This document shows positions 1 through 8,689 of a stretch of 9,219 nucleotides of DNA, one piece after another. The translations under genes and the position numbers were made by a program. Where the stretch lies: the NCBI GenBank assembly GCA_003695505.1, contig RFIY01000335.1:1-9219 (forward strand), written 5' to 3'. How positions within the stretch are numbered: the stretch's first letter is position 1; each line of letters opens with the position of its first letter. The notes under the pieces were generated by a model. The model was not told where the DNA came from, made no database searches, and was given only the letters and a program-made list of their open reading frames with translations. The stretch is from Candidatus Dadabacteria bacterium. Its GTDB lineage: Bacteria; J088.

Positions 1-2439
<2,439 letters not shown>

Positions 2440-2530
2440 ACAGACCCGACCTGCACGACGCCTCCCGCACGATACCCGCACTGGCGGACTGTCGTAACAT
2501 GGTGGAAAACGGGATCGGGAAAGAGGCTGC

Positions 2531-3517
2531 GTGAAGATCGGGGTACTGACCAGCGGAGGCGACGCACCGGGCATGAATGCCGCGGTTCGGGCCGTCGTGC
2601 GTGCTTCGGTCTGGCATCGGCACGAAGTCATCGGCATCCGCGGGGGGTACAACGGCATCTTCGCGCGCGCCTTCGAGCCGCTCGACCGACGTTCCGTATC
2701 GAACATTCTGCAACAGGGCGGCACCTTCCTGGAAACGGGCCGCTGCGCGCGGTTTCTCGAACCGGACGGCCCGGCTGAAGCGGCTGCGATCCTGCGGGAC
2801 AAAGGCCTGGACGCGCTGGTCGTGATTGGCGGCAACGGCTCGTACAAGGGTGCGCTGGCGCTACACCAGTCCGGGTTTCCCGCAGTGGTGGGCGTGCCGG
2901 GCTCCATCGACAACGACGTCGGCGGTACGGATTTATCGATCGGCTTCGATACGGCGGTCAACACTGCCGTCGACGCAATCGACCGCATCCGCGACACCGC
3001 CTTTTCGCTTGAGCGCGTGTTTTTTGTCGAGGTGATGGGTCGCGATACCGGCCACATTGCCGCGGCGGTTGGTCTGGCCTCCGGCGCCGAAGCGGTGATC
3101 GTACCCGAGGAACCCACGGATATCGATCTGTTGACCACCATCATCGACCGCGGCTTCGAGGCCGGCAAGCGGGCTGCGATTTTCGTTGTCGCTGAAGGTG
3201 ATGATGCCGGGGGCGCCGCCCGGATCCGGGATCGCATCGACGCCGCGACCCAGCACCCGCTGGATGATCGGGTCGTGATCCTCGGCTACATTCAACGCGG
3301 TGGATCTCCGACTGCGCGCGATCGGATTCTGGCATCACGCCTTGGCGTTGCTGCCGTGGATGCGCTCCAGAGCGGCCAGACCGCGGTGGCCGTCGGCGAG
3401 CGTTGTAGCGAGGTTGCCCTGACCCCACTGGAAACAGCCGTTCAGGAGCAGCCACCGCTCGACTTGCAGATTTTGCGACTCGCCGAGATTCTGTCGGGCG
3501 TGAGGACAAGCAGATGA
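2531..3517 (+). CDS. pfkA: ATP-dependent 6-phosphofructokinase (PfkA family)
   Basis: The product phosphorylates fructose 6-phosphate at C1, the committed step of glycolysis, in the cytoplasm. It has 328 residues, close to the usual 320. Family motifs in order are SGGDAPGMN (8-16), GGTFLETGR with the substrate-binding Arg71, GGNGS (100-104), PGSIDND (123-129) with catalytic base Asp127, VEVMGR (166-171) with Arg162 and Arg171, AEG with Glu222, and IQRGGSP (254-260). Gly103 and Gly124 are the residues typical of ATP-using enzymes; PPi-dependent enzymes have Asp and Lys there. Two positions are unusual compared with E. coli PfkA: the Mg-ATP aspartate Asp103 is Asn102 here, and His249 is Tyr253. 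The start is GTG at 2531, chosen because the protein opens directly at the first strand (MKIGVLTSGG) and has GAGG at 2523-2526. The stop codon overlaps the start of mlaE by four bases, so the two are probably translationally coupled. The assignment to the family is firm; normal activity is inferred. Confidence 0.95.
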   Translation: MKIGVLTSGGDAPGMNAAVRAVVRASVWHRHEVIGIRGGYNGIFARAFEPLDRRSVSNILQQGGTFLETGRCARFLEPDGPAEAAAILRDKGLDALVVIGGNGSYKGALALHQSGFPAVVGVPGSIDNDVGGTDLSIGFDTAVNTAVDAIDRIRDTAFSLERVFFVEVMGRDTGHIAAAVGLASGAEAVIVPEEPTDIDLLTTIIDRGFEAGKRAAIFVVAEGDDAGGAARIRDRIDAATQHPLDDRVVILGYIQRGGSPTARDRILASRLGVAAVDALQSGQTAVAVGERCSEVALTPLETAVQEQPPLDLQILRLAEILSGVRTSR

Positions 3518-4296
3518 AGCGCGATGTGGTCGATCCATTCGGCGCATTTTTTCGCAATCTGCTGCAGGAGACCGGCTTCGCGATGGTCATGCTTGGGGGC
3601 GCGCTGCGCTCGATCCCGACGCGCCCGTTTCCGCTCCGTCCGTTCATCAAACAACTGGAACAGGCAGGTGTACGCAGTTTCTCGATCATTTTTCTGACCG
3701 GACTGTTCACCGGAATGGTTCTGGCCTATCAGGGCGCGATCACGCTCGAGCGATTTGGCGGCAAGTCCCTGATCGGTAACGCCATTACGGCCAGCCTGCT
3801 CAAGGAGCTCGGTCCGGTTCTGGCGGCATTGATGGTCGCCGGCCGCGTCGGTGCCGGCTACGCATCCGAACTCGGGACGATGGTCGTGACCGAACAGGTC
3901 GCCGCGTTGCGCGCGTTCGGCACCGACCCGCGCCAGTTTCTGGTGTTGCCCCGCCTGTTGGCGCTGCTGATCATGCTGCCACTGCTGACGGTCTACGCGA
4001 ATGCCGTCGGCCTGTTCGGGGGCTATCTGGTCTGTGTCTACTCGCTCGACTTTTCGACGCTGTACTACCTGCGTTCGATCGAAGAAAGCATGACCAGCCA
4101 GGATGTCATTGGCGGCCTGGTCAAGAGCTTCGTCTTTGCTGGCATTATCGCGACGATCAGTTGCTCCGTGGGTCTCAATGCGCGTGGTGGCAGCGAGGCT
4201 GTGGGCCGCGTCACGACACGCGCCGTCGTCATCTCGAGCATCATGGTTCTGTTTGCCGATTTTCTGGTTACCCGCCTGCTGTACGTGTTCCAGTGA
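3514..4296 (+). CDS. mlaE: MlaE-family ABC transporter permease
   Basis: This is the inner-membrane permease of an MCE-type lipid transporter, which in the E. coli Mla system moves phospholipids between outer and inner membranes together with MlaF and MlaD. The 260-residue length is standard. An amphipathic N-terminal stretch is followed by hydrophobic segments at roughly 54-75, 92-112, 142-175, 198-220 and 236-257. The family hallmark is present at 98-130: KELGPVLAALMVAGRVGAG followed by SELGTM and TEQVAALR. The ATG at 3514 overlaps the pfkA stop (ATGA), and the stop overlaps the GTG of the ATPase gene. The gene order E-F-D differs from E. coli mlaFEDCB, and no mlaC or mlaB homologue is visible nearby. 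The transported substrate cannot be read from the sequence; phospholipid is the default from the family, and sterol or another lipid is possible. Confidence 0.94.
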   Translation: MKRDVVDPFGAFFRNLLQETGFAMVMLGGALRSIPTRPFPLRPFIKQLEQAGVRSFSIIFLTGLFTGMVLAYQGAITLERFGGKSLIGNAITASLLKELGPVLAALMVAGRVGAGYASELGTMVVTEQVAALRAFGTDPRQFLVLPRLLALLIMLPLLTVYANAVGLFGGYLVCVYSLDFSTLYYLRSIEESMTSQDVIGGLVKSFVFAGIIATISCSVGLNARGGSEAVGRVTTRAVVISSIMVLFADFLVTRLLYVFQ

Positions 4297-5033
4297 CGGC
4301 TGTTGACATCGATCTTCGGAATGTCGAGATTGGCTTCGGCGGGCCGCCGGTGCTGCACGAATTCAATCTGTCCGTTCCCTCGTCACAGACGCTCGTCGTA
4401 CTTGGCGAGAGTGGCTCAGGCAAAAGTACGATGCTTGGTGCCATCCTGGGGTTGATACGGCCCCAGCGGGGCGAGGTCGAGGTCTTTGGCGAACGCGTCG
4501 ACGCGTTGTCGGAGCGGCAACTCCATCCGGTGCGCGCACGCATTGGCATGGTGTTTCAGTATGGCGCCCTGTTCGATAGCGAAACGGTGGCTGAAAACGT
4601 CGGCTTTCGGATCCGACAGCAGCCGCGCTTCGACGCCGCACGTTTTGAACGTGAGGTTCAGGAAAAGCTGGAGTTTGTCGGCCTTGCCGAATTCCGAGAC
4701 CGGCTGCCCGGAGAATTGAGTGGCGGGCAGAAGAAACGGGTCGCCATCGCCCGCGCACTGGTGGGCGATCCCGCGCTGATGCTGTACGATGAACCGACGA
4801 CGGGACTCGATCCGATTACGGCGCGCAAGGTGCTCGAAGTCATTCGGCGCATCCGCGAGGAGTTCGGCACGACTTCGATCGTGGTCACGCACGAACTGCA
4901 CTATGCGTACTACATCGCCGACCGTGTCATTCTGATTCGCAACGGGCGGGTCGTGTTCGACGGTACGCCGGAGGCATTCCGGGCCGCCGATGACCCGTAC
5001 ATTGTGGAGTTTCGCTCGATGGAGGCGGAATGA
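4293..5033 (+). CDS. mlaF: MlaF-family ABC transporter ATP-binding protein
   Basis: This is the cytoplasmic ATPase that powers the MCE transporter with the MlaE-type permease. The 246-residue protein (from the GTG start) has all ABC motifs: Walker A GESGSGKST (38-46), Q-loop Gln89 in VFQYGALFDS, signature LSGGQKKR (142-149), Walker B LMLYDEP (162-168) with Glu167, D-loop GLDP and H-loop His200 in VVTHE. FQYGALFDS after the Q-loop is typical of the MlaF/Ttg2A group. The frame is open further upstream to 4161, inside mlaE. I chose GTG at 4293 because it gives the normal family N terminus (an ABC strand starting at residue 4) and forms a GTGA overlap with the mlaE stop, matching the ATGA overlaps on either side in this operon. 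The stop overlaps the ATG of the MCE gene. Confidence 0.94.
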   Translation: MTAVDIDLRNVEIGFGGPPVLHEFNLSVPSSQTLVVLGESGSGKSTMLGAILGLIRPQRGEVEVFGERVDALSERQLHPVRARIGMVFQYGALFDSETVAENVGFRIRQQPRFDAARFEREVQEKLEFVGLAEFRDRLPGELSGGQKKRVAIARALVGDPALMLYDEPTTGLDPITARKVLEVIRRIREEFGTTSIVVTHELHYAYYIADRVILIRNGRVVFDGTPEAFRAADDPYIVEFRSMEAE

Positions 5034-5971
5034 ACAGTCACAACGAAGCAGCCAGACTGATCCGCATCGGCGCGTTTTCACTCGTTGCGCTCGCACTCTT
5101 CTCCCTGGCGGCCCTGGTGGTCGGGCGCAAGGCCGGTTATTTTGCGAGTTATTATCGCCTTGTCGCGAGCTTTGAGTCGGTTCAGGGACTCGACGTTGGC
5201 CAGCCCGTCTGGCTCAATGGCGTCGATGTCGGTCTGGTCGAGCGGATCAATCTGATCCACGGCGACGCGCGCAAGATCGAGGTCATCCTGACGATCGAGG
5301 AAGACTACCAGGAATTCATTCGCGCCGACTCGGTCGCCATGCTGGGCACCCAGGGATTGCTTGGCGACAAGATCGTCAACATCACGATCGGGTCTCCGGA
5401 CCAGCCTGCCCTGGAGGACGGAGACGAGATTCAGACCGCCGCCCCCCTGGAAATCGGCGACATGATGGAGAAGATCGGCGAAGTGATCAAATCACTTGAG
5501 TCGAGCTTCGACGAGATCGAGGGCATGCTGGCAGATGTATCCGAAGGTGAAGGCACACTCGGCCGTCTGGTGCGCGATTCGTCGCTGCACGACGAGGGTG
5601 TCAGCGTACTGGCGCGGGTCGATGATCTGCTCGCGGACCTTCAACGCGGCCGGGGCACGATCGGCCGGCTGCTCAGTGACAGCACGCTTCATGACGACCT
5701 GACCGAAATCACCGGCCGCCTCAAACGCGGCGAGGGCACCGTTGGGAAACTGCTTGTCGATGAGTCCCTGTATACCAGCGCGACGACGGCAGTCGCGGTG
5801 CTCGAAGGAATCCTGAAGGACACCGAGGCCGGGCAGGGGACTGTCGGCAAACTGCTGCGTTCGGACGAGCTGCACGCGCGTATCGTTGAGCTGGTTGAAG
5901 ATCTCAAGGCGAATCCCGAACGCTACGTCCATGTAGATGTCAGCGTATTCGGGGGCCGGCGCAAACGCTGA
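5030..5971 (+). CDS. mlaD: MCE-domain substrate-binding protein with repeat tail (MlaD family)
   Basis: This is the membrane-anchored periplasmic MCE protein that should form the lipid-conducting ring on top of the MlaE/MlaF complex. Of its 313 residues, 11-33 form the single N-terminal transmembrane helix, and about 43-121 form the MCE domain. That domain has the family patterns FESVQGLDVGQPVWLNGVDVG (47-67) and LGTQGLLGDKIVNI (105-118). After a likely helical linker (141-170) come four copies of a GxGT[LIV]G[RK]L[LV] motif at 173-187, 207-221, 234-248 and 268-282, separated by predicted helical stretches. The protein ends in NPERYVHVDVSVFGGRRKR, a basic tail common in long MCE proteins. E. 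coli MlaD has 183 residues, so the extra length is mostly the repeat tail. The ATG at 5030 overlaps the mlaF stop (ATGA). Membership of the MCE family is clear; the name mlaD is by position and family, and lipid specificity is unknown. Confidence 0.92.
   Translation: MNSHNEAARLIRIGAFSLVALALFSLAALVVGRKAGYFASYYRLVASFESVQGLDVGQPVWLNGVDVGLVERINLIHGDARKIEVILTIEEDYQEFIRADSVAMLGTQGLLGDKIVNITIGSPDQPALEDGDEIQTAAPLEIGDMMEKIGEVIKSLESSFDEIEGMLADVSEGEGTLGRLVRDSSLHDEGVSVLARVDDLLADLQRGRGTIGRLLSDSTLHDDLTEITGRLKRGEGTVGKLLVDESLYTSATTAVAVLEGILKDTEAGQGTVGKLLRSDELHARIVELVEDLKANPERYVHVDVSVFGGRRKR
5546..5875 (+). repeat. Four in-frame GxGT-G-L peptide repeats in the MCE tail
   Basis: Four degenerate 15-residue repeats are encoded at 5546-5590, 5648-5692, 5729-5773 and 5831-5875. 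The shared pattern is G-x-G-T-[LIV]-G-[RK]-L-[LV]-x-x-x-x-L-[HY]. The copies start 34, 27 and 34 residues apart, so the middle interval is exactly seven residues shorter. That fits loss or gain of one heptad in a helical spacer. The repeats are conserved at protein level rather than as exact DNA copies. Confidence 0.85.
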
Positions 5972-5984
5972 ACGCTGCACCGTG

Positions 5985-6902
5985 ATGGCATCCATTTCGT
6001 TGTACAACCCGGATCGTCAAGCTGTGCGAATGACCCAGCCTGGCGAGATCGCACCGGGCCTCCACTTTCTTGGCTCTCCGGCAATCCTCGTCTACCTGAT
6101 CGAGGGGCGGCAGCGTGCGCTGGTCGACGCCGGGATGTCGCTGATGGGGCCGATGCTGCGGAGAGCGCTGGATCCATTCGGCGGCTTTGGCGCACTCGAC
6201 TGGCATTTATTGACCCATTCTCACTATGACCACATCGGCTGCACACCGCTGATCTGCCGAGAACGTCCAGGAATCCGCGTGGGCGCTCATCCACGGGTTG
6301 GCGAAATCGTCAACCGCCCCGGCGCCATAGAGCTGATCCGCAAGCTCAACGCCTCCGTCGCGGGCGGTCGCCTGCCGGAGGACCCGGACATCGTCGAGTT
6401 CGACGGGTTCGAGGTCACCGATCCGCTCGATGATGGCGCAACCATCGACCTTGACGGCGTCACGGTTGAGGCAGTTTGGGCGCCGGGGCATACTCGGGAT
6501 TCGATCGCGTTCTATCTGCCCGATCAACGCGCGATCATACCAGGCGAGGCGGGTGGCGTACCCGATTTTCAGGGGCGCATCATGCCGGAGTTTTTGCAGG
6601 ATATCGACGCATATGTGGCCAGCCTCGAAAAGATGGCCGCGCTGGAAGTCGAATGGGTCTGCCTGCCGCACAATTACGTTCTCGGTGGTGACGCCGCGCG
6701 GCATTACTTCGCCGATTCGATTGAGGCAACGCACCATTTCCGGGGGCTGATCGAGCAGGCCCTTGATCGGGCGAATGGTGATGTCGACAAAGCCATCGCG
6801 GAACTCGCTGAAGCCCTGTATCAACCCGGCGGGCAACCGCGGGATGCCTTCATGATCAATCTTGCCGCGATGACCCGGGTCGTTGCGCGATCAGCGACGT
6901 AA
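5985..6902 (+). CDS. Metallo-beta-lactamase-fold hydrolase
   Basis: This is a predicted cytoplasmic metal-dependent hydrolase of the MBL superfamily; its substrate is not known. With the ATG at 5985 it has 305 residues. The core strand LVYLIEG..RALVDAG (35-50) leads to the metal motif THSHYDH (77-83, HxHxDH), then APGHTRDS with His169, then PGEAGG (186-191) and finally LPHNY with His229. The residue that bridges the two metals in most members is Asp in a GD motif; here the position reads GE (Glu188). The C terminus after 240 is a helical extension ending in a short tail. No convincing ribosome site is visible. The frame is open back to ATG 5937, inside the MCE gene, and ATG 6030 is another candidate; 5985 was chosen because it falls 13 bases after the MCE stop. 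The gene probably shares the transcript with the transporter operon. Its stop overlaps the end of the convergent TetR gene by 12 bases. Confidence 0.85.
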   Translation: MASISLYNPDRQAVRMTQPGEIAPGLHFLGSPAILVYLIEGRQRALVDAGMSLMGPMLRRALDPFGGFGALDWHLLTHSHYDHIGCTPLICRERPGIRVGAHPRVGEIVNRPGAIELIRKLNASVAGGRLPEDPDIVEFDGFEVTDPLDDGATIDLDGVTVEAVWAPGHTRDSIAFYLPDQRAIIPGEAGGVPDFQGRIMPEFLQDIDAYVASLEKMAALEVEWVCLPHNYVLGGDAARHYFADSIEATHHFRGLIEQALDRANGDVDKAIAELAEALYQPGGQPRDAFMINLAAMTRVVARSAT

Positions 6903-7562
6903 CACCAGGCCGGTCTCATCGAGCCGATCCGCCGCGACCGTCGGCGGGCATGCCAGCCTGATCAGTTCCGCCCGCGCCCGCTCGATCAGCGAATCTCGCG
7001 TCCAGCGGTCGGGGTGTTGCAGCCAGGCGGCGAGACGGATCTGCAACAGATTCATCATCATGGCGAGCAGATCCTGCGGTTCGCAGGGCACCAGCTCGCC
7101 GTTCTCGATACCGGTCTCGATCAGTGAGAGGCTTGCTTCGAGACCGCGTGCCCACTGCCGATCCTGCTCCGCGGCGCGTCGCTCGGAGGGGTCGGGGCTG
7201 AGCGGACCTTCGCGCAGCAGCAACCGCGCATAGTCGGGGTGTTCGAATGCATAACCGATATACGCCGTCAGCGCGGCGAGTAACCGGTCAAGCGCCGATT
7301 CCGAGCGAACCGAGGCCAGCGCTTCCACGACAGCGGCGAGCAAACCCGCGCCGCGCGCGATACCTACAGCCTGATACAGTTCGAGCTTCGAGCGATAGAA
7401 GTCATAGACGGTCTTGACCGATACGCCGGCGCGCCGCGCAATCTCACGCATGCCCGTTGCGTCGAATCCGTGCGCAGCAAATTCTGCCTCTGCCGCGCCA
7501 AGGATGACCTCAACGTACATCCGCTGCCGCGCTTCATCGATCTTTGCCTCACGTGCCGCCAT
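6891..7562 (-). CDS. TetR-family transcriptional regulator
   Basis: This is a 223-residue DNA-binding regulator, expected to act as a dimeric repressor released by a small ligand. The N-terminal domain has the TetR pattern: helix 1 at 16-30 (VEVILGAAEAEFAAHGFD), then the helix-turn-helix at about 36-58, TGMREIARRAGVSVKTVYDFYR, with the characteristic Y-x-F-Y-R-S-K ending and the phenylalanine of the family's YxYF block. The all-helical C-terminal ligand domain (about 75-205) shows no close match I can name. The start at 7562 gives a short basic lead into helix 1; GGA at 7567-7569 is only a weak ribosome site, and Met15 (7520) is an alternative but would cut off the lead to helix 1. It is divergent from the sterol methyltransferase gene, with a 20-bp inverted repeat in between, so it probably controls that gene and itself. 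A sterol or lipid as ligand is speculation. Confidence 0.93.
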   Translation of the reverse strand: MAAREAKIDEARQRMYVEVILGAAEAEFAAHGFDATGMREIARRAGVSVKTVYDFYRSKLELYQAVGIARGAGLLAAVVEALASVRSESALDRLLAALTAYIGYAFEHPDYARLLLREGPLSPDPSERRAAEQDRQWARGLEASLSLIETGIENGELVPCEPQDLLAMMMNLLQIRLAAWLQHPDRWTRDSLIERARAELIRLACPPTVAADRLDETGLVLRR

Positions 7563-7584
7563 TTGATCCAGCGTAACACGCCGG

Positions 7585-7604
7585 TGGAAAACGAGCGTTT
7601 TTCA
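7585..7604. promoter_or_regulatory. Candidate TetR operator (20-bp inverted repeat)
   Basis: The sequence reads TGGAAAACG, then AG, then CGTTTTTCA. The two 9-base arms are inverted copies with one mismatch (third base from the outer end) around a two-base centre. Size and symmetry are typical of TetR-family operators. It lies in the 86-base gap between the divergent TetR and methyltransferase genes and fills most of the spacer of the proposed methyltransferase promoter. The core AAAC-N4-GTTT resembles the motif I recall for the fatty-acid regulator PsrA, but that similarity is not evidence of the same ligand. Confidence 0.65.
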
Positions 7605-7613
7605 TGCTAGCAT
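7585..7613 (+). promoter_or_regulatory. Candidate promoter of the sterol methyltransferase gene
   Basis: A -35-like TGGAAA (7585-7590, 4 of 6 to TTGACA) is followed by exactly 17 bases and a -10-like TAGCAT (7608-7613, 4 of 6 to TATAAT). TG at 7605-7606 gives an extended -10. Transcription would start near 7620, upstream of the AGGAG ribosome site at 7637. Each hexamer is only a moderate match; the spacing, the extended -10 and the overlap with the inverted repeat support it together. Confidence 0.5.
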
Positions 7614-7636
7614 TGCTGTTTCCCACTACCTTCGCC

Positions 7637-7641
7637 AGGAG
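7637..7641 (+). promoter_or_regulatory. Ribosome binding site that fixes the methyltransferase start
   Basis: AGGAG lies seven bases before the ATG at 7649. This decides the start against the upstream in-frame ATG at 7604, which has no such site and lies inside the proposed operator and promoter. Confidence 0.8.
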
Positions 7642-7648
7642 AAGCACG

Positions 7649-8686
7649 ATGGTCACATTGCCCCGTTTTCACAATCCGATTCCGAAGAGCGTCACCGCGC
7701 GACAGAACACTGCCAGCGCGGCCGCCGAATATCGCGGCCTGTTCCGGCCGGGCGCAGAATCGAAGCGGCGCGAAAAATACATGACGATGGTCAACCACTA
7801 CTACGACCTCGTCACCGACATCTACGAGTATGGCTGGGGCGAGTCCTTTCATTTCGCACCGCGCAACAAGGGCGAATCGTTCGACGCATCGATCCGGCGC
7901 CACGAACGATTCCTGGCCGAGCAACTCGATCTGCAACCCGGGCAGGAGGTTCTGGATGTGGGCTGCGGCGTTGGCGGACCGATGCGCGAGATCGCCCGCG
8001 TCAGCGGTGCGAACATTACTGGCGTCAATAATAACGCCTACCAGCTCGAGAAACTCGCCGCCTACAACGAGCGAGACGGGCTGCAGAAACGTTGCCGCGG
8101 CGTCCAGGCCGATTTTCTGGCGATGCCGTTCGACGACGACACGTTCGATGCCGCCTACACGATTGAGGCTACATGCCATGCACCCGACCGCACTGCCGTG
8201 TTTTCGGAGATCTTCCGTGTACTCAGACCGGGCGCACGCTTTGCCGGGTTCGAGTGGTGCATGACGGATGCCTGGGACCCGGAAGACCCCCATCATGAGA
8301 AGGTACGCGCCGGGATCGAGGAAGGCGACGCATTGCCGCCCCTGCCGCACTATCGTGTGATCGTCGATGCGCTCGAGGATGCCGGGTTCGAGGTTGAAAC
8401 GCACCGGGATCTGGCGGAAACATCCGATCCAGCGACCCCCTGGTATCTGCCGCTCACCGGCAAGGAACTGTCGCTGTCGAGTTTTCCGCGCACCCCTGTC
8501 GGGCAATTGTTCACGCACACGCTTTTACGGGTCGGTGAGTTGCTGCGCGTCGCGCCAGAGGGTTCCGGCGAAATTACCCGTTTCCTGATTCGTGGTGCCC
8601 GCAACCTCGCCGAAGGCGGCCGGCTCGGCATCTTTACGCCAATGTACTTCTTTGTCGCGCGCAAACCGCCAGCGGCTGCCGGCTGA
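7649..8686 (+). CDS. Sterol 24-C-methyltransferase (ERG6/SMT1-like)
   Basis: The predicted product transfers methyl from S-adenosylmethionine to C-24 of the sterol side chain, a step of ergosterol and phytosterol synthesis in fungi, plants and algae. The 345-residue protein carries the whole signature series. These are YYDLVTDIYEYGWGESFHF (51-69, sterol region I), KGESFDASIRRHERFLA (74-90), the SAM motif VLDVGCGVGGP (101-111), GVNNNAYQ (125-132), IEATCHAP (172-179), FEWCMTD (201-207), and the C-terminal sterol-methyltransferase domain with PWYLPLT (264-270), LSLSSF and FTPMYFFVARKP (329-340). Region I has Tyr-Gly-Trp-Gly, the SMT1/ERG6 form, rather than the Trp-Gly-Trp-Gly form of plant SMT2. 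This suggests the first C-24 methylation. The ATG at 7649 has AGGAG seven bases upstream. Codon use looks like that of its neighbours, so there is no obvious recent transfer. No other sterol gene is in the window, so the enzyme may act on sterols made elsewhere in the genome or taken up. A related triterpene substrate is the main alternative. Confidence 0.93.
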   Translation: MVTLPRFHNPIPKSVTARQNTASAAAEYRGLFRPGAESKRREKYMTMVNHYYDLVTDIYEYGWGESFHFAPRNKGESFDASIRRHERFLAEQLDLQPGQEVLDVGCGVGGPMREIARVSGANITGVNNNAYQLEKLAAYNERDGLQKRCRGVQADFLAMPFDDDTFDAAYTIEATCHAPDRTAVFSEIFRVLRPGARFAGFEWCMTDAWDPEDPHHEKVRAGIEEGDALPPLPHYRVIVDALEDAGFEVETHRDLAETSDPATPWYLPLTGKELSLSSFPRTPVGQLFTHTLLRVGELLRVAPEGSGEITRFLIRGARNLAEGGRLGIFTPMYFFVARKPPAAAG

Positions 8687-8689
8687 GCG

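Noticed and set aside
2476-2487. Small hairpin CCGC-ACTG-GCGG after gyrB as a terminator
   Set aside because: The stem has only four pairs and no T-run follows, so it is not a credible intrinsic terminator.
2831-2905. Pyrophosphate-dependent phosphofructokinase
   Set aside because: PPi enzymes have Asp in the second GGD[D] position and Lys before the TIDND block; here these are Gly103 and Gly124, as in ATP enzymes.
4161-4292. N-terminal extension of the mlaF frame back to 4161
   Set aside because: This part lies inside mlaE in another frame and would add 44 Arg-rich residues not seen in ABC ATPases; GTG 4293 gives a normal N terminus and a GTGA overlap.
7604-7613. Perfect 10-bp palindrome ATGCTAGCAT as a separate operator
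   Set aside because: It coincides with the proposed extended -10 and is short enough to be chance; the 20-bp inverted repeat beside it is a better operator candidate. It could still be a half of a larger site.
7604-7648. Upstream ATG at 7604 as the methyltransferase start
   Set aside because: The extra 15 residues are not SMT-like, the ATG lacks a ribosome site and lies inside the proposed operator and promoter; ATG 7649 has AGGAG at the right distance.
7607-8518. Minus-strand open frame of 303 codons opposite the sterol methyltransferase
   Set aside because: It is antisense to a gene with unmistakable family motifs, has no recognisable domain and no good start context.
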